Shown one piece after another: positions 12,753 to 19,299 of a DNA stretch of 43,287 nucleotides. The position numbers and the translations under genes were made by a program. Below the pieces are notes generated by a model. That model had not been told where the DNA came from. It did not search any database and saw only the letters and a list, made by a program, of their open reading frames with translations. The DNA lies in IMG/VR virus record IMGVR_UViG_3300037628_000122, positions 1-43,287 of that record; one strand, written 5' to 3'. The stretch comes from a virus. How positions within the stretch are numbered: position 1 is the first letter of the stretch; the number at the start of each line of letters is the position of its first letter.

Positions 12753-14152
12753 TCCGTACGGAGCTACGCCCCTACCAGGACGTTGCCGCTCGTGCCGCTT
12801 GCGCGTACGACGGCTTCGCCCTGTTCCCGGAACAGCGCACAGGGAAGTGCCTGATCTCCCTCGCTATTGTGGATCGAATGAAACCCGAAGCTCTGGTGAT
12901 CATCTGCCCGAAGAAGGCAGTGCTCACCTGGGAGGAGGAACTCGATCTGCACATCGACATAGACTGGGACTGTGAGGTGTACATTCTCACGTACCAGGAG
13001 CTTGTTAAGAATCTGAAGCTGCGCAAGCAGTGGTACCGCTGGTCGAAAGAGTTCGTCGAGCACGACGGTCGCCTGATGGTGATCGCAGACGAGGCGCACT
13101 ACATCAAGAAGCCAGGTACCGCACAGTCACGAGTGGTACGCACGCTGGGCAAGCGAGCCGAGTACCGACTCGCACTCACCGGCACGCCCATCGACAAGAA
13201 CTACGAACAGTTCTGGGCGACCATGGACTTCATCCAACATGGCGTTGCCTTCCCGCCCACGTCTGAAGGGTTCAAGAAGATCTACTGCAACTACGAGACC
13301 GTGTTCAACAAGTCGCACACGAAATCCTGGCCTGAGCTGGTGGGGTACAACTACGAAAAGAAAATGCAGGAGATCATCGCCAAGTTCAGCTACCGCGTGA
13401 CGTTCAACGAGGCACGCATCGACATTGGCAAACCACCTGTGCGCATTCATCGGCGCAAGGTGAAGTTCGATCTCGATAAGGCAAGCCGTTCGATCTACAA
13501 CGAGATGAAAGAGGACCTGGAGGTTGTGATCGACGATCTCGAAATCGGTGCACCGTTGCCGATCACGCTAATACAAAAGCTGCAGCAGATCTGCGGTGGC
13601 TTTCTCCTACACCAGCAGCGCATCCCAGGCGAGAAGAAAAAGAAACGAATCGTCGTACCCATAGGTGACGAGAAGCTGACCACGCTCATGCAGATACTTT
13701 CAGGCATGGGCACAGAGAAGGTCGTCATCTGCTGCAGGTTCACCCACGAGATCGTGGCGATCCGTGAGAAGTTCGACGAGTTCGAGTGGACCTACAAAGA
13801 GATCAGCGGGTCGTCCGAGTGGGATGGTGAGTTCGATGTGGACTTCGTCATATTGCAGGTGAAGAGCGGGCTCGGTTTCGACCTGAGTGAATCAGCCACG
13901 CTTGTGTTCTACAGCTGGGACCACAGCTACATCACGTTCGAGCAGTCGCGGTTTCGCATCATGAACATGGAGACCACTACCAAGGTGACCTACCTGTTCT
14001 TGATCGCACGCGACACCATCGAAGAGGAATACTATGAAGCGATATCTCGGAAAAAAGACTTCGCAGCGCTCGTCCTCGACAAGCGACGTAAAAGAGAGAA
14101 TCGCAAAGGTGCGCGCCGAATTCGCAAAACCCATAAGAGGAGAGTCGCATGA
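12749..14152 (+). CDS. SNF2-type SF2 helicase
   Basis: 467 aa from a GTG that overlaps the previous stop as GTGA, with GAGGAG upstream. Motifs in order: Q-like ELRPYQ (5-10), motif I EQRTGKC (28-34), motif II IADEAH (112-117), motif III ALTGTPI (142-148) and the arginine-finger region QSRFRIMN near 405. The first lobe ends in a SNF2-like layout. Motif I has Cys34 where Thr or Ser is usual (codon TGC). It is probably an ATP-dependent DNA translocase or fork-remodelling helicase used with the nuclease/recombinase genes. Confidence 0.85.
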   Translation: MIRTELRPYQDVAARAACAYDGFALFPEQRTGKCLISLAIVDRMKPEALVIICPKKAVLTWEEELDLHIDIDWDCEVYILTYQELVKNLKLRKQWYRWSKEFVEHDGRLMVIADEAHYIKKPGTAQSRVVRTLGKRAEYRLALTGTPIDKNYEQFWATMDFIQHGVAFPPTSEGFKKIYCNYETVFNKSHTKSWPELVGYNYEKKMQEIIAKFSYRVTFNEARIDIGKPPVRIHRRKVKFDLDKASRSIYNEMKEDLEVVIDDLEIGAPLPITLIQKLQQICGGFLLHQQRIPGEKKKKRIVVPIGDEKLTTLMQILSGMGTEKVVICCRFTHEIVAIREKFDEFEWTYKEISGSSEWDGEFDVDFVILQVKSGLGFDLSESATLVFYSWDHSYITFEQSRFRIMNMETTTKVTYLFLIARDTIEEEYYEAISRKKDFAALVLDKRRKRENRKGARRIRKTHKRRVA

Positions 14153-14553
14153 CTCACGTACATCACGTACAAGTAAGTAAACAAGCAATTGAAAATGCAG
14201 CGGCATTTGCCTTTCAAGGTGCGCCTCGTTCATACATGGAAACGGAGTTCGAGTCTGATGACAGCAGTCTTTTTCAGAGATGGATTTACAAGGTGTATGG
14301 CTACGGTTGGCAAGGCGGAGAATCGGAGCTTCCTTTAACTCAACTCACACATGATGTAGTGCAAGCCCTCCGTCAGCTTGACGTGGGACGTGTTGCTATC
14401 GTGTGGCGTCGATACCCAGAAACGCATTTTGATCTTAACAACATGACAACCTACGCCTCGATGCGGTTCGCTGTGGTTGATGAGAGCTTGTGCCAAGTGA
14501 CTCTTGACTTGCTCCCTCTAGAAGACGGTGGGGAATACCCCCTCCTAACATGA
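14149..14553 (+). CDS. Hypothetical protein, 134 aa
   Basis: 134 aa, starting MTHVHHVQVSKQAIENAAAF. Alpha/beta and acidic, with a YGYGWQGG turn and a strand VGRVAIVWRRYPE. The ATG overlaps the helicase stop (ATGA) and its own stop overlaps the next start (ATGA). Codon use looks somewhat more AT-rich than its neighbours, so a different recent origin is possible. No function is recognised. Confidence 0.6.
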   Translation: MTHVHHVQVSKQAIENAAAFAFQGAPRSYMETEFESDDSSLFQRWIYKVYGYGWQGGESELPLTQLTHDVVQALRQLDVGRVAIVWRRYPETHFDLNNMTTYASMRFAVVDESLCQVTLDLLPLEDGGEYPLLT

Positions 14554-14996
14554 ACGAGGACAGTTTATGGCTGTGGCTGAGAGACATCGCGTTGCCTCTC
14601 GGTCACTACTCACGGATTGAGTCTGCGCACACTGCACCAGGCTTCCCCGACGTCGCCTACCAGCTCGCGTTCGGCATGGGACTGAGTGGCACCCTGGAGT
14701 TGAAGTACTCGAAGAACAAAGAGATCCCCTTCCTACACCCCCCAGGCAAACCAGGAATGCGTAAAACGCAGCTCACCTGGATCAAGAAGGAGGTCGAGTA
14801 CAACGGCTACGTGTTCATCATTGCTGAGGCTCCACCGGAGATCTACGTTATACCTGGAAACGCTGCTGCGGAAATCAATGGTGCAACTCGCGAAAAACTG
14901 TCAAAAATTTCTGTAGGAATTTTGAATCGCGAAGACTCCAAAAATTCTTACCACCAGCTGCACAATATTCTCACCACCTGGAGATACGATAAATGA
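14550..14996 (+). CDS. PD-(D/E)XK nuclease (VRR-NUC/resolvase-like)
   Basis: 148 aa. RIES (Glu24), GFPDV (Asp34) and GTLELKYS (Glu50, Lys52) fit the PD-(D/E)XK catalytic pattern E-x9-D-x15-ExK of small phage endonucleases of the VRR-NUC or Holliday-junction-resolvase type. A later strand VFIIAEAPPEIYVIPG agrees with the fold. It is likely to cut branched or recombination intermediates, in keeping with the neighbouring nuclease, recombinase and helicase. Which DNA structure it cuts cannot be told. Confidence 0.72.
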   Translation: MNEDSLWLWLRDIALPLGHYSRIESAHTAPGFPDVAYQLAFGMGLSGTLELKYSKNKEIPFLHPPGKPGMRKTQLTWIKKEVEYNGYVFIIAEAPPEIYVIPGNAAAEINGATREKLSKISVGILNREDSKNSYHQLHNILTTWRYDK

Positions 14997-15412
14997 CTGA
15001 ACGCAGTTGCACATACATGGACCCTTACAATGCTACACGCTGCACGGAGTGCGGTCGTGACCTCCCCTTGTGTGAGTGCGTACGTCCCGATGACATCGCG
15101 CATGATCGTATCCACAGTGCCGACGGTGTAGTGCTCGCGATGGTCAAAGGCGAGCTGATCGCTGCACGTAAAAAGTTTCCTGAGAGTACACACCAGCTCG
15201 CTGCGCTTATGGAAGAGGTGGGAGAGCTAGCCCAGGCAATGATGGAGCACGACAGGGACGGCAGTCAGACTATCGCCATGGTGCTGCGTGAAGCGGTGCA
15301 GGTTGCCTCCATGGCAATCCGTATCGCGACCGAAGGCGATGATAATTTTGCTTACATGTTTCCCACAGTTGAGGAAGAATTACCGAGAGGTCCCGTGCAA
15401 GATAGGTTCTAA
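14993..15412 (+). CDS. MazG-like NTP pyrophosphohydrolase with N-terminal Cys-rich segment
   Basis: 139 aa. Residues 62-115 ([20 protein letters not shown], then [18 protein letters not shown]) are the all-alpha MazG fold, with the EExxE metal motif and a second helix carrying E...D-like residues. The first 30 residues hold a Cys cluster ([13 protein letters not shown]) that could bind zinc, an extension unusual for MazG. MazG enzymes hydrolyse (d)NTPs, and phage MazG is proposed to affect host nucleotide pools or ppGpp. It lies directly before csrA. The start overlaps the nuclease stop as ATGA. Confidence 0.8.
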   Translation: MTERSCTYMDPYNATRCTECGRDLPLCECVRPDDIAHDRIHSADGVVLAMVKGELIAARKKFPESTHQLAALMEEVGELAQAMMEHDRDGSQTIAMVLREAVQVASMAIRIATEGDDNFAYMFPTVEEELPRGPVQDRF

Positions 15413-15413
15413 G

Positions 15414-15596
15414 ATGCTCATCCTCACCAGAAAAATTGGCGAGACCATCATGATCGGAGACGACGTGCAGGTCACGGTGCTCGGCGTGAAGGGAAACCAA
15501 GTCCGCATCGGTGTGGTCGCTCCCAAAGAGGTAGGCGTGCACCGCGAAGAAATCTATCAGCGAATCCAGGAGGAGAAGGACGATGGACAACGATGA
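15414..15596 (+). CDS. csrA: CsrA/RsmA carbon storage regulator homologue
   Basis: 60 aa from the ATG at 15414. The sequence is CsrA along its whole length: it begins [20 protein letters not shown], has [12 protein letters not shown] in the centre and [11 protein letters not shown] at the end. The RNA-contacting residues Leu4 and Arg44 are both kept. The usual GVNAPKEV is GVVAPKEV here. CsrA dimers bind GGA-containing hairpins in mRNA leaders and repress or stabilise messages for carbon storage, motility and biofilm genes. A phage copy could reset host metabolism or act on phage messages. It follows MazG with one base between and overlaps the next start by 14 nt. The longer upstream frame is not used because the CsrA family starts at MLILTR. 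Confidence 0.95.
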   Translation: MLILTRKIGETIMIGDDVQVTVLGVKGNQVRIGVVAPKEVGVHREEIYQRIQEEKDDGQR

Positions 15597-15906
15597 AATA
15601 ACTCAGCAGCAGATGACTCACTTTTGCGAGCGAGCACGTGCTGCCGTTTCGGCTGAGCGTGTAACCCTCGTCGCCAGCGTGAATGGCATGACCAACCTTG
15701 CTGCGTCATCGAGATCCGGTAGCAACGCAGAGGTGCTCGCAGACATCGTCGCTGACCTTGCACGTGCAATCGTGAGCATTGCTCCAGGGATCTCCATCAC
15801 CATCAACACCGATGACGGAGAGCCGATGATCATCGACGCAGAGACTTCACACATCGAACTGCAGAAACGAGTTATCGAGGACGTAAAGCATGGCAACCTG
15901 GGATGA
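15583..15906 (+). CDS. Hypothetical protein, 107 aa
   Basis: 107 aa starting [21 protein letters not shown] mixed alpha/beta protein with a long helix ([20 protein letters not shown]) and an acidic C-terminal half. Not recognised. Its start lies in the csrA 3' end (GGAGAAGGACG upstream), so translation is probably coupled to csrA. Confidence 0.6.
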   Translation: MDNDEITQQQMTHFCERARAAVSAERVTLVASVNGMTNLAASSRSGSNAEVLADIVADLARAIVSIAPGISITINTDDGEPMIIDAETSHIELQKRVIEDVKHGNLG

Positions 15907-16153
15907 GGAGCGAGCGTGGCAGATCATCAACACTGCGTTCGAGGAGATCACATCGGGACAGACGGGAGCTGTGGGTAAGTTCCAATGCGCCAAGGATCTG
16001 GTAGACTTACTCGGAAGCGTTAGGGCGGAAGCCGTAGGCTGGACATGGACTGAGGCCTGCTCGCAGCATGACAGGGGGATGGACGTACGTCGCTACGAGG
16101 TGCCCCTCTTGTTGGACAAGGTGAAGGAAGACCTCAACCCGGAGAGAAAATGA
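15890..16153 (+). CDS. Hypothetical protein, 87 aa
   Basis: 87 aa starting [20 protein letters not shown]. Helical, with a repeated Trp/Arg pattern and a charged C-terminus. No recognised family. Overlaps the upstream gene by 17 nt and the downstream one by ATGA. Confidence 0.55.
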   Translation: MATWDEERAWQIINTAFEEITSGQTGAVGKFQCAKDLVDLLGSVRAEAVGWTWTEACSQHDRGMDVRRYEVPLLLDKVKEDLNPERK

Positions 16154-16356
16154 ACGACCCAGAATTCCCTGACGGGAAGCTCAACGAAGAAGATGAAGGC
16201 GAGATCGGTGTCGCCATAGGCATAGAGGACGGCAGGGTGATCATCATGTTCCCGAAGCCCGTCGCATGGTTCGGACTGCCGGGGGAGCAATCGATTGAGA
16301 TGGGCAGGACCCTGATCAAACGTGGTCGAGAAGCCCTAGCTAAGGCAAAAGACTAG
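16150..16356 (+). CDS. Hypothetical protein, 68 aa
   Basis: 68 aa starting MNDPEFPDGKLNEEDEGEIG. Acidic N-terminus, then a beta-rich centre (VAIGIEDGRVIIMFPKPVAWFGL) and a basic helix. No recognised family. Its stop is 10 nt before the promoter at 16366. Confidence 0.55.
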   Translation: MNDPEFPDGKLNEEDEGEIGVAIGIEDGRVIIMFPKPVAWFGLPGEQSIEMGRTLIKRGREALAKAKD

Positions 16357-16365
16357 CCTTTTACA

Positions 16366-16393
16366 CGGGACCGAATCCGTGTATACTACTCCC
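16366..16393 (+). promoter_or_regulatory. Plus-strand sigma70-type promoter with palindromic spacer
   Basis: TTTACA (about 16366-16371), a 16-nt spacer and TATACT. CACGG and CCGTG flank eight bases within the spacer, the most complete palindrome of this motif in the window. The same half-site follows the -35 of the minus-strand promoters near 0.86, 3.0 and 4.9 kb. It probably starts a transcript for the 56-aa zinc-finger gene and the genes after it. Confidence 0.7.
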
Positions 16394-16419
16394 GTATAGA
16401 TAGAACCCGGAGAAGTATC

Positions 16420-16590
16420 ATGGCTGCAAGAGCGGCAACGGATAGCGTAGGCGCACAGCTTGCGATGATGCGGAAGCGCGAAGCGAAGACCTGTCAGAAC
16501 CCTGAGTGTGGTAGAAAATTCAAGGGACTGGCGATCACAAAATACTGCTCGGACGAGTGTCGCTTCAGGGCGGCTTACCTCCGCAAGTAG
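16420..16590 (+). CDS. 56-aa zinc-finger protein
   Basis: A 56-codon gene. It starts MAARAATDSVGAQLAMM and contains CQNPECGRKF then YCSDECR, a four-Cys zinc-finger pattern, with a basic linker. Similar small four-Cys proteins are common in phages. CCCGGAGAAG precedes the ATG and the promoter at 16366-16393 is directly upstream, so it is the first gene of that transcript. It may be a nucleic-acid-binding regulator. Confidence 0.65.
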   Translation: MAARAATDSVGAQLAMMRKREAKTCQNPECGRKFKGLAITKYCSDECRFRAAYLRK

Positions 16591-16614
16591 AGCAGTCAAA
16601 ATAGGAAATAAGAT

Positions 16615-16794
16615 ATGGCGTTCCTGAAACAACACCGCAAGGCAACCCTCGAACTGGAAGGGCGCAAGCTCAAAGGAAACTTTGATGTGAGCCTCACCAA
16701 CCAAGGAGATCGCGAGACTATCGTCGAGTTCATTTCCGAGATGCGCAAGCAGCTCAGAGAATTCGATCCCGCCCGTAAGAAAAACAAAAAGTGA
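16615..16794 (+). CDS. 59-aa charged hypothetical protein
   Basis: A 59-codon gene starting MAFLKQHRKATLELEGRKLK and ending in a Lys-rich tail (DPARKKNKK). ATAGGAAATAAG lies upstream. Its TGA overlaps the next GTG start as GTGA. No family is recognised. Confidence 0.55.
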   Translation: MAFLKQHRKATLELEGRKLKGNFDVSLTNQGDRETIVEFISEMRKQLREFDPARKKNKK

Positions 16795-17249
16795 CCACCA
16801 TCATGGTGGACCTCGAAGGCACGCTGAGCGATCACACGGATCGCTTACGCTTGCTGGAGACGACCACCCAGACCGATCCCAAGGACCGAGAAGCATGGAA
16901 GCGGTACTACAAGGGGCTCCCTGACGACGAGCCCCGCGAGTACGTTCTAGACGCAGTCAAACGCTGGATACGTGACGATTATAACATGATCGTTTACAGC
17001 ACCCGATTTCAAAACAAGTACATGCACGAGGAAGAGTGGCTGCGTGGTCACGAGTTGTGGTCACACGTCCAGCTGCTTCAACGACAACAGACCAAAGAGG
17101 AACGCTCCATCAAAGGACCAGACCTCGTTGCGATCTGGGCGTCAGAGTTGAAGCCTGCCATCCTCGTCGATGATCGCGAAGACGTGCGAGACAAGGTAAG
17201 CTTATGCTGCCCCGACATCAGAGTGTTCGGACCGGAGGATTTTCCATGA
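16791..17249 (+). CDS. HAD-superfamily phosphatase (PNK-phosphatase-like)
   Basis: 152 aa, GTG start overlapping the previous stop. Motifs: I IMVDLEGTLSD (about 4-14), where the second acid is Glu rather than the usual Asp; II VYSTRF; III IKGPDLVAIW (Lys); IV ILVDDREDV. This is the order of the HAD phosphohydrolases related to phage polynucleotide-kinase 3'-phosphatase domains and small nucleotide phosphatases. The substrate is unknown; a DNA or RNA end-repair or nucleotide role would suit a phage early gene. An internal ATG at 16803 would remove only the first four residues. Confidence 0.75.
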   Translation: MTTIMVDLEGTLSDHTDRLRLLETTTQTDPKDREAWKRYYKGLPDDEPREYVLDAVKRWIRDDYNMIVYSTRFQNKYMHEEEWLRGHELWSHVQLLQRQQTKEERSIKGPDLVAIWASELKPAILVDDREDVRDKVSLCCPDIRVFGPEDFP

Positions 17250-17542
17250 ATGCACAGTGCGCCGATGGATTTTTCTACCACCGCTGGTCTTACGACTACA
17301 CCTGCGAGAGGTGTGGAGCTAGTACTGGTTCTGCCGCGATCCGGGGAACGCTGCCCGTCGGGAGATGGGGGGACGACCCGTCTGCGTCTGCATTGCTCTC
17401 GACAGCCCACCTTGTTGATCCCGCATCCCGACACGATTCCCACCCGGAGTCTGACGTCGCATCGCTTGCTGCTTCTGCAGATGACCTCGCAGGCTCGGGG
17501 GCAAGTTTGATCCCGGCATTCCTGCGCCGCCAGGTCCAGTAG
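17246..17542 (+). CDS. Zinc-binding-like hypothetical protein, 98 aa
   Basis: 98 aa. The first 27 residues (MNAQCADGFFYHRWSYDYTC, then ERCGAS) look like a genuine small phage zinc protein, with Cys5, His12 and the CERC pair. GGAGG is 7 nt upstream and the ATG overlaps the HAD stop as ATGA. The last 75 residues lie opposite the end of the minus-strand Gly/Arg-rich gene and look low in information. Either the genes overlap tail to tail by 224 bp or one reading frame is overlong. Confidence 0.5.
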   Translation: MNAQCADGFFYHRWSYDYTCERCGASTGSAAIRGTLPVGRWGDDPSASALLSTAHLVDPASRHDSHPESDVASLAASADDLAGSGASLIPAFLRRQVQ

Positions 17543-18716
17543 CTCCAAGCATCTGCCGACCCGGCACCATCCCACCAGGACCACCAGGTTGCACGGGAGG
17601 CATGCCACCCGGAGGACGACCCAACCCCACCTGCTTCTGAGGCATACCTCGACCGGGACCTCGACCACGGAAGCCTCGTGGAGGAAGACCACGACCACGA
17701 CCACCTCGACCAGGGGAGCCACGTTGCATAGCAGCTCGCATTTGCGCAGATCCTCTCCTGCCCATTGACCCTCGTTGGCTTTGCAGTTGTGATTGCATCG
17801 CCTGCCGACCGGGGACACCCCTTGATCCACCAGGGAACCCACCGGCTCGTCGTGCGAACTGTCCAAGTCCACCAGCACCAGCTAGACCACCGAATTGCAT
17901 TTCCACAGGCTCCTCCTCTTCTTCCTTCGGTCGCAAGATGTTAGCGATCCGCGCTTTGTGTTCTCTCAGTTGACCGACGGGGTCCGTTGTCAATGGATAG
18001 CGGGCTGACGGCAACACTCTCTCCACAGCTTCTGGCGCAGGTGCTCGTGCAGCATCGTACTGCTCGTACTGTCGCTGCGCCTGTTGGGGCAAGTGTGCGT
18101 ACGGGTCCGCTGGGTCGTAGTACTTGTCGTAGTCGGTAGACGTTGGATCGGTGATGCCGTACTTCGTCATGAGCATGTCAGCTATCGACCCCTCTCGCGC
18201 AGGTCCACTCAGTCCACTGGGTCCAGCGGGTCCAAGCGTGGGGTGGTCTTCTTCACCAAGTGATGTTGCCTGCCCTGGATACCACACCGTGTACTTATCA
18301 CTCTCACCCGTAGTCTCCGGATACCAGCCAGCTTCTGTGAGGTCTTGTATCGTTGGGACCATTCCCAAGAAGGAGTCGGCCCACGGGGACCGCTTCTGCA
18401 GCTGCTTGAAACTCAGCGGCTCGGTGCCGTACCGCTCCTTATAGAACGCAACAGGATCTGCCCGCTTCGCTTCCAGTTCGGCTATTCCTCCCTTGATAGT
18501 CGCAGCAATGCCCTTGCCGCTTTTAAATGGGTTTGAGGTAGGGGAAGGACCTTTGGGAATGAGCTTCATGAGCCCACCTAACCCGTAGCCCTTCGCTTTC
18601 TGATCCGCGTTCATGAACTCAGTCGCCACGGCACGAGACAAACCCCCACCAGGCTTCTTCCATCCGTGTGCGACCGCTCGCATGAGCTTCGCTTGCTTTG
18701 GTGATTTTGATGGCAC
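17319..18716 (-). CDS. Gly/Arg/Pro/Met-rich protein with RGG-like repeats
   Basis: 465 aa from a GTG with AGGGAGGGAGGA upstream. Residues 1-45 (MPSKSPKQAKLMRAVAHGWK) match a short N-terminal type seen in phage hypothetical proteins. Residues about 46-265 are Pro/Tyr-rich, and from about residue 270 the protein is collagen/RGG-like (GSPGRGGRGRGLPPRG, RGRGPGRGMP) with MQFGGLAGAGG, another GGLA copy. It is the last gene of the structural operon, directly after the small terminase. The RGG-type tail suggests nucleic-acid binding; the function is unknown. Confidence 0.6.
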   Translation of the reverse strand: MPSKSPKQAKLMRAVAHGWKKPGGGLSRAVATEFMNADQKAKGYGLGGLMKLIPKGPSPTSNPFKSGKGIAATIKGGIAELEAKRADPVAFYKERYGTEPLSFKQLQKRSPWADSFLGMVPTIQDLTEAGWYPETTGESDKYTVWYPGQATSLGEEDHPTLGPAGPSGLSGPAREGSIADMLMTKYGITDPTSTDYDKYYDPADPYAHLPQQAQRQYEQYDAARAPAPEAVERVLPSARYPLTTDPVGQLREHKARIANILRPKEEEEEPVEMQFGGLAGAGGLGQFARRAGGFPGGSRGVPGRQAMQSQLQSQRGSMGRRGSAQMRAAMQRGSPGRGGRGRGLPPRGFRGRGPGRGMPQKQVGLGRPPGGMPPVQPGGPGGMVPGRQMLGATGPGGAGMPGSNLPPSLRGHLQKQQAMRRQTPGGNRVGMRDQQGGLSRAMQTQTGRPPISRRAAFPGSRQNQY

Positions 18717-18732
18717 TCTTCCTCCCTCCCTA

Positions 18733-19299
18733 TTATTCCTCTACCTTCCCGGTCCGACCATCGATGACGACGTTGTCGTCCTTCGGTTTGATCAGAGCCA
18801 GGATGCTGGACATCACCTCGCGTCGAGTCTCATCGCGCAAGCCAATGGGTGCGTTGTCATCCGTGCCACCATTTACACCCAGCTGCTGACGATCTTTCCA
18901 GTGAGCACGCTGCCGGTTAGTGAGCCAGAGCTTCGCTGCTGCGATGTCAGGCTTGTAGTGCCGCACCGTGTCCGCTCGGATGATGTCACCGTCCCACATG
19001 AAGACCTTCTCTTCGTCGTGGGTGTAGCCGACGGCTGACTGGTAGACAGCGGAGAGCACAGCTGCGTCCGCATCGGTGTAACCTTCTTCGAGCGCGTCTT
19101 TGAACAGCGGGTACTGCTTCTTCCAACGCTCCAGCTGCGACGGTGCGATGTCGAATATCTCAGACAGCTGCTCTTCCGGGATGCCACGCATGGCAATCGC
19201 ACGCACCTGATCGAGATGGTCAGGCAGGAAGAGTCGTGACCGCTCAGCCATCAGCCGACCGGTCCGGTTCCTAACGAGTTTCTTACGCCGCGCTGGCAT
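18733..19299 (-). CDS. terS: Terminase small subunit
   Basis: 188 aa. An N-terminal helix-turn-helix region (residues 30-65: LDQVRAIAMRG, EEQLSEIFDIAPSQLERWK) precedes the typical small-terminase signature: EGYTDADAAVLSAVYQSAVGY, then HYKPDIAAAKLWLTNRQRAHW. This subunit recognises the packaging site and forms the ring that recruits the large terminase. The start shares an A with the previous stop (TAATG at 19299). It lies unusually far downstream, after the tail and ejection genes, and no large subunit is in the window. Confidence 0.85.
   Translation of the reverse strand: MPARRKKLVRNRTGRLMAERSRLFLPDHLDQVRAIAMRGIPEEQLSEIFDIAPSQLERWKKQYPLFKDALEEGYTDADAAVLSAVYQSAVGYTHDEEKVFMWDGDIIRADTVRHYKPDIAAAKLWLTNRQRAHWKDRQQLGVNGGTDDNAPIGLRDETRREVMSSILALIKPKDDNVVIDGRTGKVEE

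Noticed and set aside
17078-17878. Minus-strand open frame of 266 codons
   Set aside because: It lies opposite the HAD phosphatase and in another frame of the Gly/Arg-rich gene, with no start context.
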